From contig OY744519.1 of the NCBI GenBank assembly GCA_963556195.1, positions 34,380,301 through 34,444,300 on the forward strand: a stretch of DNA of 64,000 nt, written 5' to 3'. The notes beneath the pieces are model-generated. The model was not told where the DNA came from. It saw only the letters and a list, made by a program, of their open reading frames with translations, and did not search any database. A program made the translations under genes and the position numbers. This document shows, in pieces, positions 14,350-25,520 of the stretch (positions within the stretch are counted from its first letter, which is position 1; every line of letters starts with the position of its first letter). Origin of the DNA: Sepiola atlantica. Lineage: Eukaryota > Mollusca > Cephalopoda > Sepiida > Sepiolidae.

Positions 14350-15175
14350 TATATTCGACATGTAATGTTTTGGCAGTTTAAATAAGAAAATGATGCTGCT
14401 GAGATAGCGAGAAAAATATGCAGAATAGATGGGCAATATGTGATAACAGATCGACAAGTAAGAAATTGGTTTACAAAGTTAAATTCCGGAGATTTTAGTT
14501 TGGAAGTTAAGCCTAGGCCTAGGCGCTGATCAGACATCAATGAAGATGTGAGTAGAGAATGATCCTCGCCTAAGCGCTCGTTAATTGGCAGAACTCAATA
14601 CCATTTACCGCCACTTAGAAAAGACGAGCAGACTAGGCGTCTGCGTTCTTCATTTTTTTTCAGTGAGAAAAATAAGGGAGATCGTCTTTCAATCGCAACA
14701 AATCTTTTTTCCATGCAGCAAAACAAGCCCTTACTTGATCGTGTTATAACAGGTGATGAAAACTGGGGTTTCTATGACAATATTTAGCGCAAAAGGCAGT
14801 CGGTTGATAAAGGTAAATCTCCATAACCCACCCCAGAATCTGAGATCCACGGAAGAAAGATTTTACTGTGTGTTTGGTGGGATAGTCGTTGCATTTTGAG
14901 GATGCAACCAATCACTAAATGCAAACTTGTATGCTGAGCAATTGCAGCGTGTGGACGAAAATCTGAACCAAAAAAATGCCAAAAGTACTTGTCAATATGA
15001 AAAAGGTTGTCCTCCCCCGTGACAATGCAAGGCCAAATACTGCAAAAGTGACGCAGAAAAAAATTCAACTTGGCTGGTCTGTTCTACCCCATCCACCATA
15101 TCTCCCTGACCCCCACCGACTGATTTTCACTTCCTTAAGATTTTACGGTGTTAGTCGCAAGATGAACTAATTTGC
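14350..15175 (+). pseudogene. Mariner transposase pseudogene
   Basis: Blocks in order: DAAEIARKICRIDGQYV-like region near 14390 and VITDRQVRNWFTKLNSGDFS (14440-14500), the mariner DNA-binding half. Then SLATNLFSMQQNKPLLDRVI at 14690-14750, TGDENWGFYDN (first catalytic D, 14752), VDKGKSP, LLCVWWDSRCIL, RDNARPNTAKVTQKKIQL (second D, 15020) and PYLPDPHRLIFTSL (third D region, 15100). Several stops (for example after YDNI) and frame changes make it inactive. It lies between TA arrays at 14079 and 15589. Confidence 0.8.
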
Positions 15176-15586
15176 ATATTGGTTTTGAAAACGGATATTT
15201 TATTAATTAAATATTATTCGTTATTGTTTCTTAGTTCAATGAGTTTTTTTATGTTAATATAGCATAGTTCTGTTTGTCAATATCGTTTTATTTCTTAGAT
15301 ATTTGTGTTCAAAGAGACCGACTTAATGTTCAACAAGTTTAGATCTATTTCTAAATTGCAAGTGAAAAGGCGAATTGATTTCTTTCTTTTCTTTACGTTC
15401 ACATTTAAAAGATAAATACATTTGTATTGAAATTACAAAAATGTGTTAAGTATTTATCTAATAAATGGAAATAATTTTGTTCCGTGTTTACCAAAAAACT
15501 ATGAATAAAATGTTTACTATTTGAAACTGATGTTTCGAGTATTTAAAGTTGGGAATTTTGCAATAGCGAGACGGCAAAACAAGTCA

Positions 15587-15588
<2 letters not shown>

Positions 15589-15654
<66 letters not shown>
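15589..15654. repeat. (TA)n array
   Basis: Left border of the 15.7-kb palindromic element. Confidence 0.95.
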
Positions 15655-15657
<3 letters not shown>

Positions 15658-15754
15658 GCAATCCAACAAAAGATATAAGCGTCAACTAATATCTTATAAT
15701 TAGTGAAACATCCGGATAAAAAAACTGAAGCTCAATATACTGGATAGAGCATTA

Positions 15755-16700
15755 ATATTATAATATAAAATGAAGTAATAAAATAAGGTGTCAATCAAAT
15801 TTTATTAGAATTCAAAGTTCATGCAAAGCATCCTTAAGTCCTTAGCTCATGAGTTTTCAAAGATAATTCTTCTCTTCAGAGGACCATTACCGCAGTTATA
15901 CTACTACAGGCAATAAAATTACGCTTTGAAAATATATAAAAAATTATATACACAAATATATAAAAATACATAACATCAAACATATCAATCCAAAAACATA
16001 CTTTTGTTGAATCCATACAGTCCATCCAGGTCATACAAGTTGAGAAGCATAATCAGGAAGGACATTACTCCAAGATGCAAACAGCAGTCCAAATATGTGA
16101 AATTGAAGGGGCCGGCAAAGTTATCCAGTCGCGAAATGTGTCCATATTCAATGTTAATGATAAATAAATCAATCAAAATAATACAAAAAGTCCAATCAAA
16201 GTTCCGAGATCCCAAACAACGAATTTGAATTTGATTGGAGTTGCACATGTTGGGATCTCGGAACTTTGATTGGACTTTTTGTAATATTTTGATTGATTTA
16301 TTTATCATTAACATTGAATATGGACACATTTCGCGACTGGATAACTTTGCCGGCCCCTTCAATTTCACATATTTGGACTGCTGTTTGCATCTTGGAGTAA
16401 TGTCCTTCCTGATTATGCTTCTCAACTTGTATGACCTGGATGGACTGTATGGATTCAACAAAAGTATGTTTTTGGATTGATATGTTTGATGTTATGTATT
16501 TTTATATATTTGTGTATATAATTTTTTATATATTTTCAAAGCGTAATTTTATTGCCTGTAGTAGTATAACTGCGGTAATGGTCCTCTGAAGAGAAGAATT
16601 ATCTTTGAAAACTCATGAGCTAAGGACTTAAGGATGCTTTGCATGAACTTTGAATTCTAATAAAATTTGATTGACACCTTATTTTATTACTTCATTTTAT

Positions 16701-16711
<11 letters not shown>
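15755..16711. repeat. Near-perfect palindrome, arms 461/462 bp with a 34-bp spacer
   Basis: 15755-16215 is repeated inverted at 16250-16711; I find only one or two mismatches (e.g. AAAATAATAC versus the AAAATATTAC equivalent). The spacer is 16216-16249. The arms include AAAGTTCCGAGATCCCAA at the inner ends. Open frames in both arms are mirror shadows. The outer part is homologous to 285-462, where no palindrome exists. TA arrays bracket the region. Confidence 0.9.

Positions 16712-16757
<46 letters not shown>
16705..16757. repeat. (TA)n array
   Basis: Right border of the palindromic element. Confidence 0.95.
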
Positions 16758-16758
<1 letters not shown>

Positions 16759-17061
16759 CACAGTAATACACACTAATGTGGATTGTAAGTATTGTAAATT
16801 TATGTGGCACTAATAAGCTATTTGTAACTTTCTGTGGGCAATTATTTCAAACCCACAATATAGTCCGTCGTCGTCTCGTTGACTCATTGTAAGTAGTCGA
16901 CTCAATGGGTAATAATGTCTTCCTGTAGAAATAGCAGTGATTGTGGAGATGTATAACATCAGTTATAAAAGTATTATTAATAACAGCACACACTCCTTGG
17001 CGTTTAACAATTCCTTCGGTATTTTCCTTTTCTTTTATAGTATGAACATACATCATAGCCC

Positions 17062-17475
17062 ATGGTCTTCCTCAAGTCAATCGCCCATAAGAGAAAGGAA
17101 GAGCTATCCCAAACACGTCTGCTCGCCTTCACGGTTCAGAAACAAGAGAAATATTTTATCAGATTACCCGCTACGTGTCACTGGAGACTTTCTGTCTGTG
17201 ATGCAACATCCTTAACATGCAGCTCTTCAAAATGTATACACAACACATATTGCAATGGATTTCGGTTAAAAGGAGTAATTTCTTGGAAACCTCTTATTAT
17301 AATCTGTTCTTCTTATAATCTGTTGTGTAAGAATAAATTTAAACTTGCATTATATTATATTATCTATTTCATGTTTCGGAGATTTTCGGAGATTTTGAGG
17401 ATTGATCATTTGTATTATTTGGATTATTCGATTATAATTTTGGATGTTATTAGCACAATGTTTCGGCCGATGTAA
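17062..17475 (+). other. Unrecognised 137-codon open frame
   Basis: It starts MVFLKSIAHKRKEELSQTRL and continues QKQEKYFIRLPATCHWRL. It is not a simple-repeat translation, but I recognise no domain, splice sites or relative. The last third enters the body of a SINE-like region. It could be chance in an A/T-poor stretch. Confidence 0.2.
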
Positions 17476-17735
17476 CCTCCGAGCTTTATTCAGTTGCGTT
17501 TCTCGAACTCGGGAATTTTTATGTTAAATTTGGAAATCTGTACAGAATTTCGAACTGGACACTTTTTGTTAAATCTACGAGGGTAGATTACTCTCGTTCC
17601 GCTAGCCATGACGGGATAGATATCTTACGTAATTCTTAATTATATTCTTTGTATCGCCAGTATTCAGGATTGGATCTTCAGCCTCCAGAAAACTGTCACT
17701 TAGAACTGATTATTACGAAGATGTTAAAGACTCAC
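17400..17735 (-). mobile_element. tRNA-derived SINE (Arg-like head), minus copy
   Basis: On minus: AACTGTTTTCTGGAGGCTGA (tRNA-like) AGATCCAATCC (B-box-like) CTGAATACTGG. The body carries TGGCTAGCGGAACGAGAGTA and GAACTCGGG repeats, and the tail is GGAGGTTACATCGGCCGAAA CATTGTGCTAATAACATCC. The A-box end is truncated near 17735. Confidence 0.65.
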
Positions 17736-17755
17736 AAAATTCATACTAGAACTGC

Positions 17756-17990
17756 CAACTTGGACCCGTGGCGCAACGGATAGATCTCGTACAGATTCCC
17801 GAGTTCGACATAAGGATTCTCGAGTTCGACAAAATGCTCCTGAAGAAGAAGGTCAGAGGTTACATAGGCCGAAATGTTGTGAGAATAACATCCAAAATGA
17901 CAACAATAGTACGAATAATTTAAATTGTCTATTTTATGCGGGAAACCTGGTTGGGCTGATGCAGTCACGGCCCACTTTGATTTTAACAAC
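17756..17990 (+). mobile_element. tRNA-derived SINE, 5' head fused to body and tail, plus copy
   Basis: GACCCGTGGCGCAACGGATA (tRNA-Arg-like 5' half with A box) jumps directly to TACAGATTCCCGAGTTCGAC. The tail AAGGTCAGAGGTTACATAGG CCGAAATGTTGTGAGAATAA follows. The B-box half is missing. It lies head-to-head with the minus copy at 17400-17735. Confidence 0.65.
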
Positions 17991-18018
17991 TGCCGGATCT
18001 ATTATGAACATTTGCGCA

Positions 18019-18019
18019 C

Positions 18020-18078
<59 letters not shown>

Positions 18079-18264
18079 TAGTAATAGTAATACTAATAGC
18101 AGTGATATTAATAATAATAATAGTAATAGTAACGGTAGTAATAATAGTAATAATAATAATAGCGGTAGTAATAATAAGTATGATAGTAATGCTACTACTA
18201 CTACTACTACTACTACTACTGCTACTACTACTACTACTACTACTACTACTAATAATAATAAAAA
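18019..18264. repeat. Compound (AAT)n / (ACT)n array
   Basis: AAT 18019-18078, degraded AAT/AGT mixture, ACT 18190-18252. Confidence 0.9.
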
Positions 18265-18536
18265 TAATAAATGCTACAGTGGTTTATTTGTGGGACCTAC
18301 ACTTATTCAAATTATAGTGCTAACTTATATAGTTATTGATTGCTAGCAATAGATTAATCAAAATGGCTACGATTTTAAGATATTTATTAATATTATTTTT
18401 TATACATTTAAATCTTTTAATCAAAATTATTTAAAGATGACCTTAAACATTATAGGTTTAATTTTATTTAAATATTTAGATAAAATGTATTTTATAGTTC
18501 TAAATATCAATTAGTTTTGAGTCTTTTTAGATTTTC

Positions 18537-18539
<3 letters not shown>

Positions 18540-18609
<70 letters not shown>
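18540..18609. repeat. (TA)n array
   Basis: In AT-rich DNA without recognised elements. Confidence 0.95.
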
Positions 18610-18612
<3 letters not shown>

Positions 18613-19065
18613 AATTTTATTTATTTGTTTGTTTAATTATTTATTTTTCTTAACTTTCTTTTTCCTGTTCTGTCTAGCGTATTTCAAAATGATAATTATA
18701 TAAAGAAGGGGAGGGACGTTCGTTGAGATAAAGGAAGGAGTGAGTGGTTAATTAATGCAAGTTTGAAGGGTTAACGGACAGTGACTTATATTTGGCAGAT
18801 AAAACATTGCATAGGATTTGATTTTGTCCTTTCATTTTCTCATTTTCTTAACATCCGTTATTTTTTATATGACGATTTAAATGCGAATTTTTTTCACTTT
18901 TTATTTTATTCAGTCCGTGAAGAGATAACATTGAAATGCTGGTTTATTGGCGTAGACTGTAATAATGTTTATGCAATTTTATAAATGCTCTACTTGTTAT
19001 TGAGCACCTTTGAAGATATTGGTTTTATGTTCATTTAATAAAATATTAATAAATATATTTAAACT

Positions 19066-19067
<2 letters not shown>

Positions 19068-19141
<74 letters not shown>
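19068..19141. repeat. (TA)n array
   Basis: Just before the composite repeat. Confidence 0.95.
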
Positions 19142-19143
<2 letters not shown>

Positions 19144-19280
19144 CATTCTTTAAAGTAGTAGTTAAAAAAGCAACAAAGAAAAATGGCTAAATAATCATGT
19201 TTTGATAAAAATCCTAGGTGGGTAAATATGTGTATACAAATTCACAGTTTATTCAACAAAAAAAGAAACGCATACGCAGA

Positions 19281-19380
<100 letters not shown>

Positions 19381-19761
19381 AGTTTATCCGGCTTAGAGCT
19401 CTCTCTTTCTGTATAAAATTCGGTTGTTTTTATTCGTAATAAACGCAGCGATATGATTGACTCATAAACATAGATAATTATCAATTGAAAAATCTTGGTC
19501 TCTATTGTGGAGTTTCTCTTACCAAATGATATATCTGATCGGATATAATATGTAATCGATGAAATGGATTGGAATTCCCTTTTCAGTATGTGAATAACAC
19601 GGATTAATAAAAAAAACTACTTCATTTATACTTCCATCATGTATTTTTATTGTCCATAACGAATTCATTACGGGTTGTTAGTGCATCAGAACATGAGTTT
19701 GATTTGCTGTAAAACAGAAATACCTATCTATTCTATGCAAATATATTTTAAATGTAAACGC

Positions 19762-19766
<5 letters not shown>

Positions 19767-19838
<72 letters not shown>
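19767..19838. repeat. (TA)n array
   Basis: Inside the composite repeat. Confidence 0.95.
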
Positions 19839-19840
<2 letters not shown>

Positions 19841-19904
19841 AACGGTGTATTTATTTTTCTGTCTCGATAAACAGAATCAATTCGATTGCATTCAAGAATA
19901 TGTT

Positions 19905-20420
19905 GAGAAGTAACTCGAATACGGTGTCACATTACAGGGCACATCGTTATACAGAGTTAATTAATGGAGCTTCTGTCTCAAAAGTATTCGTGAAACCCCC
20001 AGGAACTTATGATGCAAACAACCTGCTGGTGATTGTTAAATTAATGAATTAATGTTTCAAACTAGCTGCCCCGAACCGGTTTCGCCCGGGTGTAGAAATT
20101 TATTGCTAAAATTGAAAATAGTAAAAAAATCTCAGTTATTATCTGTTTCCCGGTTTCTGTTGTTAATCAAAGTAAGTTTTCTTTCTCACCACCACCCCGT
20201 AAAAAAAATCAAGATGGCTAAATAATCATAATCTTTATAAACCGCTAAAAGAAATAAATATGTGTATACTCATTCAGAGTTAAATCTCCTATTTTTAAAA
20301 GAGATGTCTTATAGACATCTAAAAAAATAACATAAATGTTGTTTTTCTAAGGGCATTTTGTTTTTGTCCCGATTAAATGGAATCCATTGGATTGTATTCA
20401 AGTGTAACACAAGGATAGGC
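19905..20420 (+). repeat. Composite interspersed repeat pieces
   Basis: Tail block CACATTACAGGGCACATCGT ... TGGTGATTGTTAAATTAATG (19925-20050). Then the head block TGCCCCGAACCGGTTTCGCC CGGGTGTAGAAATTTATTGC, ATGGCTAAATAATCATAATC, TAAATATGTGTATACTCATT. Then CCCGATTAAATGGAATCCAT (20370). Confidence 0.6.
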
Positions 20421-20505
20421 GCCCCTTTAGTTTAGAGATTGATTTACCACCATTAAAAGCCGACAATGTGCTTAACTTTGCCCTCGGTAGGAGGCAAATA
20501 TCTAG
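20411..20505 (+). mobile_element. Partial U2-SINE subfamily B, tail only
   Basis: Only the 3' part is recognisable: AAAGCCGACAATGTGCTTAA, CTTTGCCCTCGGTAGGAGGC, AAATATC. No head is visible. Confidence 0.45.
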
Positions 20506-21194
20506 AGAAATTTATGTTATCCGCATTAACAACAGTGCGACGTCAAACAACTATTTATTGACAGCTGCTTATAATATCGGAGGTTGTTAAGTGTCAAAAT
20601 AACTGCGACTGACGTTGGCTTCGATAAAGGTCAGAGGTCGAAACCTGTAAGCTGACTTGTTGATAGAGTACAACCAGTGACTTTCGTTCTTTCTTTCTGT
20701 CTTTCTTTTTTTCTTTTCATTTTGTGTTATGTATTGTTGTTTTCCCTTCTTTTTTGTTGAACGTTTTATTCTCTTTCTCCCTCTCACTCTCGTTTTATTT
20801 TGCCACGAGAGAGAAGAAAGTAAGCAGTTGGTGAGATTACCTCACCCGGGTCGGTGGCGTACAAAACCAGCTCGTATATTTTAAAAATGTTTTTCAGAAA
20901 TGCTTCAGAAATAAAAGCTATATTTATTCTATGAGATATTTGGTCACTTCTTTTTACAAAGTGCTCAATTTTCAGCGACGATGTTTCCTATAAACCCAGA
21001 TAATTATTTATCTTGAGAGTATTAATGACGCAATCCATTTGTACGACTGTGTATAACCCCTTCATTAAGTAGTATGTGACACGTAGACATCGACAGCCTC
21101 CCAGGGCGATAAGATTCCTTCTAGAGATTTCTACACGACGTAGACACGCCAATATACACTCACTGGACCACGATAATATCACACAACAACAGCA

Positions 21195-21335
21195 CGATGT
21201 CACATTATTTATGGTCCATTTATTACAGGGCACATTATAATACAGAATTATCGACGCTTTTGTAAAAATGGATGATCGTGAAAGCTTATGGCGCACACAA
21301 CCGCCAGGTGATTGTTAGATAAATAAATTAATAAA
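21195..21335 (+). repeat. Composite repeat tail block
   Basis: GTCACATTATTTATGGTCCA, TTTATTACAGGGCACATTAT, CCAGGTGATTGTTAGATAAA match 19925-20050 and 24335-24450. Confidence 0.55.
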
Positions 21336-21770
21336 TTAGTAGCAGTATGTTTTTTAAAGGCTGTGGGCAATGCAAATTCCGGGTAAGATGCAAGTTGTAA
21401 GGAACAAAAACAATAATCGAATACGAAATATGATTTACTATTTATTTTTCCTAAAATCTTATATAACAGCAAGAGTGTTATTAGCTGTTTGTGTGATGTT
21501 TTTGACAAAGGGAAGTTTCTTTTCCCGAAATATTAAATAATGATTTTTTAATCATCCGAACATCACACAAACAGCTAATAACACTCTTGCTGTTATGTAA
21601 GATTTTAGGAAAAATAAATAGTAAGTCATATTTCGCATTCGATTTATTATTTTTGTTCCTTACAACTTGCATCTTACCCGGAATTTGCATTGCCCACAGC
21701 CTTTAAAAAACATACTACTACTACTATACCCAGCAATGCTTCAAGCAAACTATCATTCTCTACTAATAAA
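21335..21770. repeat. Fold-back element iii, palindromic copy
   Basis: Left arm GGCTGTGGGCAATGCAAATT, CGGGTAAGATGCAAGTTGTA (from 21360) is inverted at ~21540-21705. The arms are ~150 bp with a central GACAAAGGGAAGTTTCTTTT. The 3' side continues ACTACTATACCCAGCAATGC then TTCAAGCAAACTA. No TA array flanks this copy. Confidence 0.85.
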
Positions 21771-21771
21771 T

Positions 21772-22287
21772 GAGTGTTTCAAATTCGAACCAGCGTCGCC
21801 CGAGTGTAGACAGTTGTTTTTAAAATTAACAAATAGTAAAAGAAAATCTTAGTCATTGTCTGTGTTCCCGTGTCTATTTGTATTGAAAGTAATCTCTCTC
21901 ACATTTTCCCTCCCTATGTCTTTCTAAAGTTCGTTTGACGTAAAAGTAATAAAAACAAACAAAAAACAATAACAATATGGTTAAATAATCATATGTTTTG
22001 ATAAAATCTAAGGCAGGTAAATATGTGTATACTAATTCAGAGTTAATTCCCATATGTTTTAAATGTACGTTATTTTTTTTTAAGAGACTAACAATAATAA
22101 TAGTAATAAACATAATAACTTTATCAAAATATCATTTTATTATTAGTATTACTATATGAAATCTTCATATTTTAATAATTATTATTTACGCTAAAGCATA
22201 GCGTTTACGTTAAATAACAACAGACACAAACGGCACGGATAATGCCGTCATTTGTTTTACTATTTTTCAATAGGAAAAAAGAGACGC

Positions 22288-22358
<71 letters not shown>

Positions 22359-22600
22359 TTTATCTTGTTAAGATCTCTCTTTCTCTCTTTCTACAGGAAG
22401 TTCGGTTGTTCTTATTCGTAACAAACGCGGAAATGTGAAGGGCTAACGAACATAGCTAAGTATGAATTGAAAACTGACGGTGTCTACTATGAACTATGTC
22501 ATAGTGAAAGATATATCTGGTCGGATATAGTATATGATTGATGAAATAGATTGGAATTACTTTTTAATTTGTATTATTTGGATTATTCGAACTACTGTTT
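21772..22600 (+). repeat. Composite interspersed repeat, copy with (AAT)n
   Basis: GAACCAGCGTCGCCCGAGTG, ATGGTTAAATAATCATATG, GTAAATATGTGTATACTAAT, an AT-rich insert, (AAT)n at 22289-22358, then TTCGGTTGTTCTTATTCGTA and GATATATCTGGTCGGATATA, GATGAAATAGATTGGAATTA. Confidence 0.65.
22289..22358. repeat. (AAT)n array
   Basis: Same internal position of the composite repeat as the (CTA)n at 19281. Confidence 0.95.
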
Positions 22601-22925
22601 TTATCTTTGATGCTATTCTCAAAATGTTTCGGCCGATGTAACCTCCGACCTTCTTTAGGTGAATCTCATCGAACTCGGGGATCCTTATGTCGAACTCGAG
22701 AATTTGTACGGAATTTAGAACAGAACCCTTTATTTAATCTATAGTGGTAGCTTGCTCTCGTTCCATCAGCTATGACCAGATAGAAGTCTTAAGGAATTCT
22801 TAATTGTATTCTTAGTATCGTCCGTACTGAGGATTGAACCATCAGTCTCCAGAAGACTGTCACTTGGAACTGATTATCACTTAGCACTTATATCCGTTAC
22901 GTCACAGGTTTATTAATCAAATTTT
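22560..22925 (-). mobile_element. tRNA-derived SINE, full-length minus copy
   Basis: On minus from 22925: TGACGTAACGGATATAAGTG (A box), TCCAAGTGACAGTCTTCTGG, AGACTGATGGTTCAATCCTC (B box GGTTCAATCC). The body has GGAACGAGAGCAAGCTACCA and CGAGTTCGACATAAGGATCC, and the tail AAGGTCGGAGGTTACATCGG CCGAAACATTTTGAG. The tRNA part resembles tRNA-Arg; octopus OR-type SINEs are known to derive from tRNA-Arg. Confidence 0.75.
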
Positions 22926-22974
22926 CGGTTTCAAGTATTTAAAGTAGTGACTTAGAACTGATTATTACTTAACC

Positions 22975-23060
22975 GTTACTGACGGAACGAGAGCAAGCTC
23001 TCCCCGTGGATGAAATAAAGTCTGAAATTCCGTACAGATTTCCCAGTTCAACATAAGGAT
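22975..23060 (+). mobile_element. tRNA-derived SINE body fragment
   Basis: ACGGAACGAGAGCAAGCTCT, GTGGATGAAATAAAGTC, TTCCGTACAGATTTCCCAGT correspond to the SINE body in plus orientation. It meets the minus copy at 23060. Confidence 0.55.
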
Positions 23061-23312
23061 GTCCGAACTTTGGAATCTTTATGCGGAACTCGAGAGTCTA
23101 TACGGAATTTCGAACTGAACTCTTTATTTAATCAATGAAGGTAGATTGTTCTCATTCTTTCAACAATCACTGGCTAAAAGTCTTAAGTAATTTTTATTTT
23201 ATTCGTAGTATCGTCCGTAGTAAGGATTGAACCTTCAATCTCTAGAAAGTCACTTAGAGCTGATTCCCTTAACACCTTTATCCGTTGCGCCATGTGTCCA
23301 TTTGGTTCCCAA
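23060..23312 (-). mobile_element. tRNA-derived SINE, head and body, minus copy
   Basis: On minus: ATGGCGCAACGGATAAAGGT (A box), TCAGCTCTAAGTGACTTTCT, AGAGATTGAAGGTTCAATCC (B box). The body continues to ACTCGAGTTCC, CATAAAGATTCC. This is the best-preserved tRNA-like head in the window. Confidence 0.75.
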
Positions 23313-23432
23313 GTTCGACATAAAGATTCCCGAGCTTGACAAAATGCAACTGAAGAAGGTCGCAGGTTGCATCGGCCAAAACGTTGTGATAATAACATCC
23401 ACGATGAGAACAGTAGTCCTAATCATCCAACT
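23312..23432 (+). mobile_element. tRNA-derived SINE body-tail, inverted relative to the adjoining head
   Basis: CCCAAGTTCGACATAAAGAT, AAATGCAACTGAAGAAGGTC, GCATCGGCCAAAACGTTGTG, TAATAACATCCACGATGAG is the tail half in plus orientation. It is directly joined to the head of the minus piece at 23060-23312, as in 5'-inverted retroposons. Confidence 0.65.
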
Positions 23433-23433
23433 A

Positions 23434-24156
23434 CATTTGAACCTCGGTTTTCGAACATAATTCGTTCTGAAGCCAAATTGTTCGAAAACCGAATTGTTCT
23501 AAAACCGAATTATTCGAAAACCGAATTGTTTTAAAACCGAATTGTTCGAAAACCGAATTGTTCTAAAACAGAATTGTTCGAAAACCGAATCATATTTTCA
23601 CATTAAAAATAATGTAAAAGAGATTAATTCGTTAATATAGACTATTTTTAGGTATTTAACGGGTTAATATACAAAATTATTAAACATCATTTATATTATT
23701 GTTTTCAATACTAACAAATAATGTTTAATATAAAAGTTAATGACAACATAGTAAAATGGTAAAAATATACGCTAAAAATCGTTCTATTTCGTAAAAAAAT
23801 ATTATCGATGAACTTTTTACGAATAAAGACTATTTTTAGTGTATATTTTGACCATTTTACTACACATTTTGTAATATGTTTGAAAGATTTTATCAGGTAT
23901 TTAAAAATATAGTCCCTTAGAAAAAACCTAGATTAAAATAAAAACGCAGATTGATTAAAAAAAAAACAGATGTGGATTAAAAAAGAAACAGGTGCGATAA
24001 TCCCGCACAGAATTGTTAACGTTTCATAAGGTAGTATGCTTCGGTTGCCGTCGGCGTGGTTCGAGAATCGAAATCTTGTTAGAAAACCGAAGCATTTCCG
24101 ACTTGCGCAATCTGAATTTTCCAGTTCCGAGACGTTTATGAATCGAGGTTTGGCTG
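23434..24156. mobile_element. Pogo/Tigger-like MITE with an internal 18-bp tandem repeat
   Basis: Left end CATTTGAACCTCGGTTTTCG and right end (reversed) CAGCCAAACCTCGATTCAT form similar termini of the AACCTCGGTT type seen in pogo-like elements. TA dinucleotides abut both ends (23432-23433, 24157-24158). Inside the left end (23480-23600) the block GTTCGAAAACCGAATT recurs ~7 times at 18-bp spacing. No transposase. Confidence 0.6.
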
Positions 24157-24159
24157 TAA

Positions 24160-24450
24160 TACACACAATCAATGTGAAAAACTCCGAAACAATAAATTTT
24201 CATTATACGAATAACATGGATTAAATTAACAATGGTCTTTAAAATGTAAACCTAACTGACTCTGCAGTTATGTTTCTATCCCGATTAAACGGAATCCATT
24301 GGATTGCATTCAAAGAAAATATTGAAAAGTAATACAAACACAGTGTCACATTTCTTATGGTCAATTTATTACAGGGCACATTGTGATACAGATTTTATGG
24401 ACGCTTCTGTCAAAAAAGTGATCGTGATCACCTAAATCCAACAATTTTTC
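24160..24450 (+). repeat. Composite repeat, 3' part
   Basis: TCCCGATTAAACGGAATCCA, TTGGATTGCATTCAAAG, then TGTCACATTTCTTATGGTCA, TTTATTACAGGGCACATTGT. Confidence 0.6.
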
Positions 24451-25439
24451 AATATTTGTCAAGAAAAAACGGATAATATTTTCAACAAAAAAGAAGTCAC
24501 GTTTTTTTAACGTTTGATTGTACAATTTAACGACTGTATATCATATATTCTCTCCTTTTTCGCGTGTTCTTTCTTCATATCATTTCTTTCGCTTATATAC
24601 ACAAAGTAAACATTTAAGATGAAGATGATAATTTTTAACCCTGTTTAATATTGTGCTCTGGCATTAAGTTAAAGATTGGCAAAAAATTCGAAATAAATTA
24701 AAAAAAAAAAAAACACGAATATGCAATTTTATTTTTATCCAACCATGTTTCAATCGTATAAAGACAAGATTTAATTAATTGAAAAAAAAAAAAAAATGGA
24801 AGCTTGAATTTGGGAATGCATATTAATGGTTTTCGTCTAGAAATTGTGCAGATGTTGTTAATTCTTTTTTAATTTTTTAAAAGTTTAATTTAAAAAATAT
24901 CTTTTTAAATTCATGTTATTGTAATTATTATTGTTTTTTCTTTTCATGAAGAGAAGTCGGAATTTTTAAATCTTTCCTTTTGTAAAATAATCTGTACCAT
25001 TGCGTCTCACTGTCAACGCTCTCTATATTCCATTATGTAAAACCGGTACAAATGAGAGTGAGATTACGGTAGTTCAAATTTCTTTCACCTTTGATTTCTT
25101 CTGAAAAAACTGTTCCAGGAGAACACAATCAGCAGATAGAGGTGTAGAGAGTGGGGCTTTATCAATTGTTTTTTTTTTACTTGGTCAGGACTCGCTTCTC
25201 ATTTATTTTGTCATTCCGTACGTTTTGTTTCTGCATTTTATTTTTTAGTTAAAAAAAATTCTTTCTGTCTTTCTTTCGTGTTCTGTTATTCTTTATTAAA
25301 ATCATTATTTAAATTTCCTGTTTCAATCTCTGGTCTCTTCCTGTACGGTATGGCCTCTTCTTTCAAAAACATCTCAGATTGGGATTCTACAAAAAGGAAA
25401 AGAGGAAAATGGAAAGAAAATTACATTAGAGAGTTTGAA
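24451..25439. other. No recognised feature
   Basis: AT-rich with A and T homopolymers. Confidence 0.5.
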
Positions 25440-25520
25440 AAAAAAAGCAAGGTGGCTAAATAATCATTAACTTTGATAAAAGCCTCGGGTGGTAAATATG
25501 TGTATAGTAATTTGGGTGTT
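25440..25520 (+). repeat. Composite repeat, short middle block
   Basis: GTGGCTAAATAATCATTAAC, CTTTGATAAAAGCCTCGGGT, GGTAAATATGTGTATAGTAA matches the other copies and ends at a U2-SINE. Confidence 0.6.

Noticed and set aside
15985..16461. 158-codon frame and its mirror at 16004-16480
   Set aside because: Both arms of a palindrome give the same peptide from each strand. No recognised family; likely chance frames in a repeat.
17756..17800. A functional tRNA-Arg gene
   Set aside because: Only the 5' half is tRNA-like; the B box and acceptor 3' strand are absent.
17925..18317. Poly-Asn / poly-Leu frame
   Set aside because: Compound (AAT)n/(ACT)n microsatellite.
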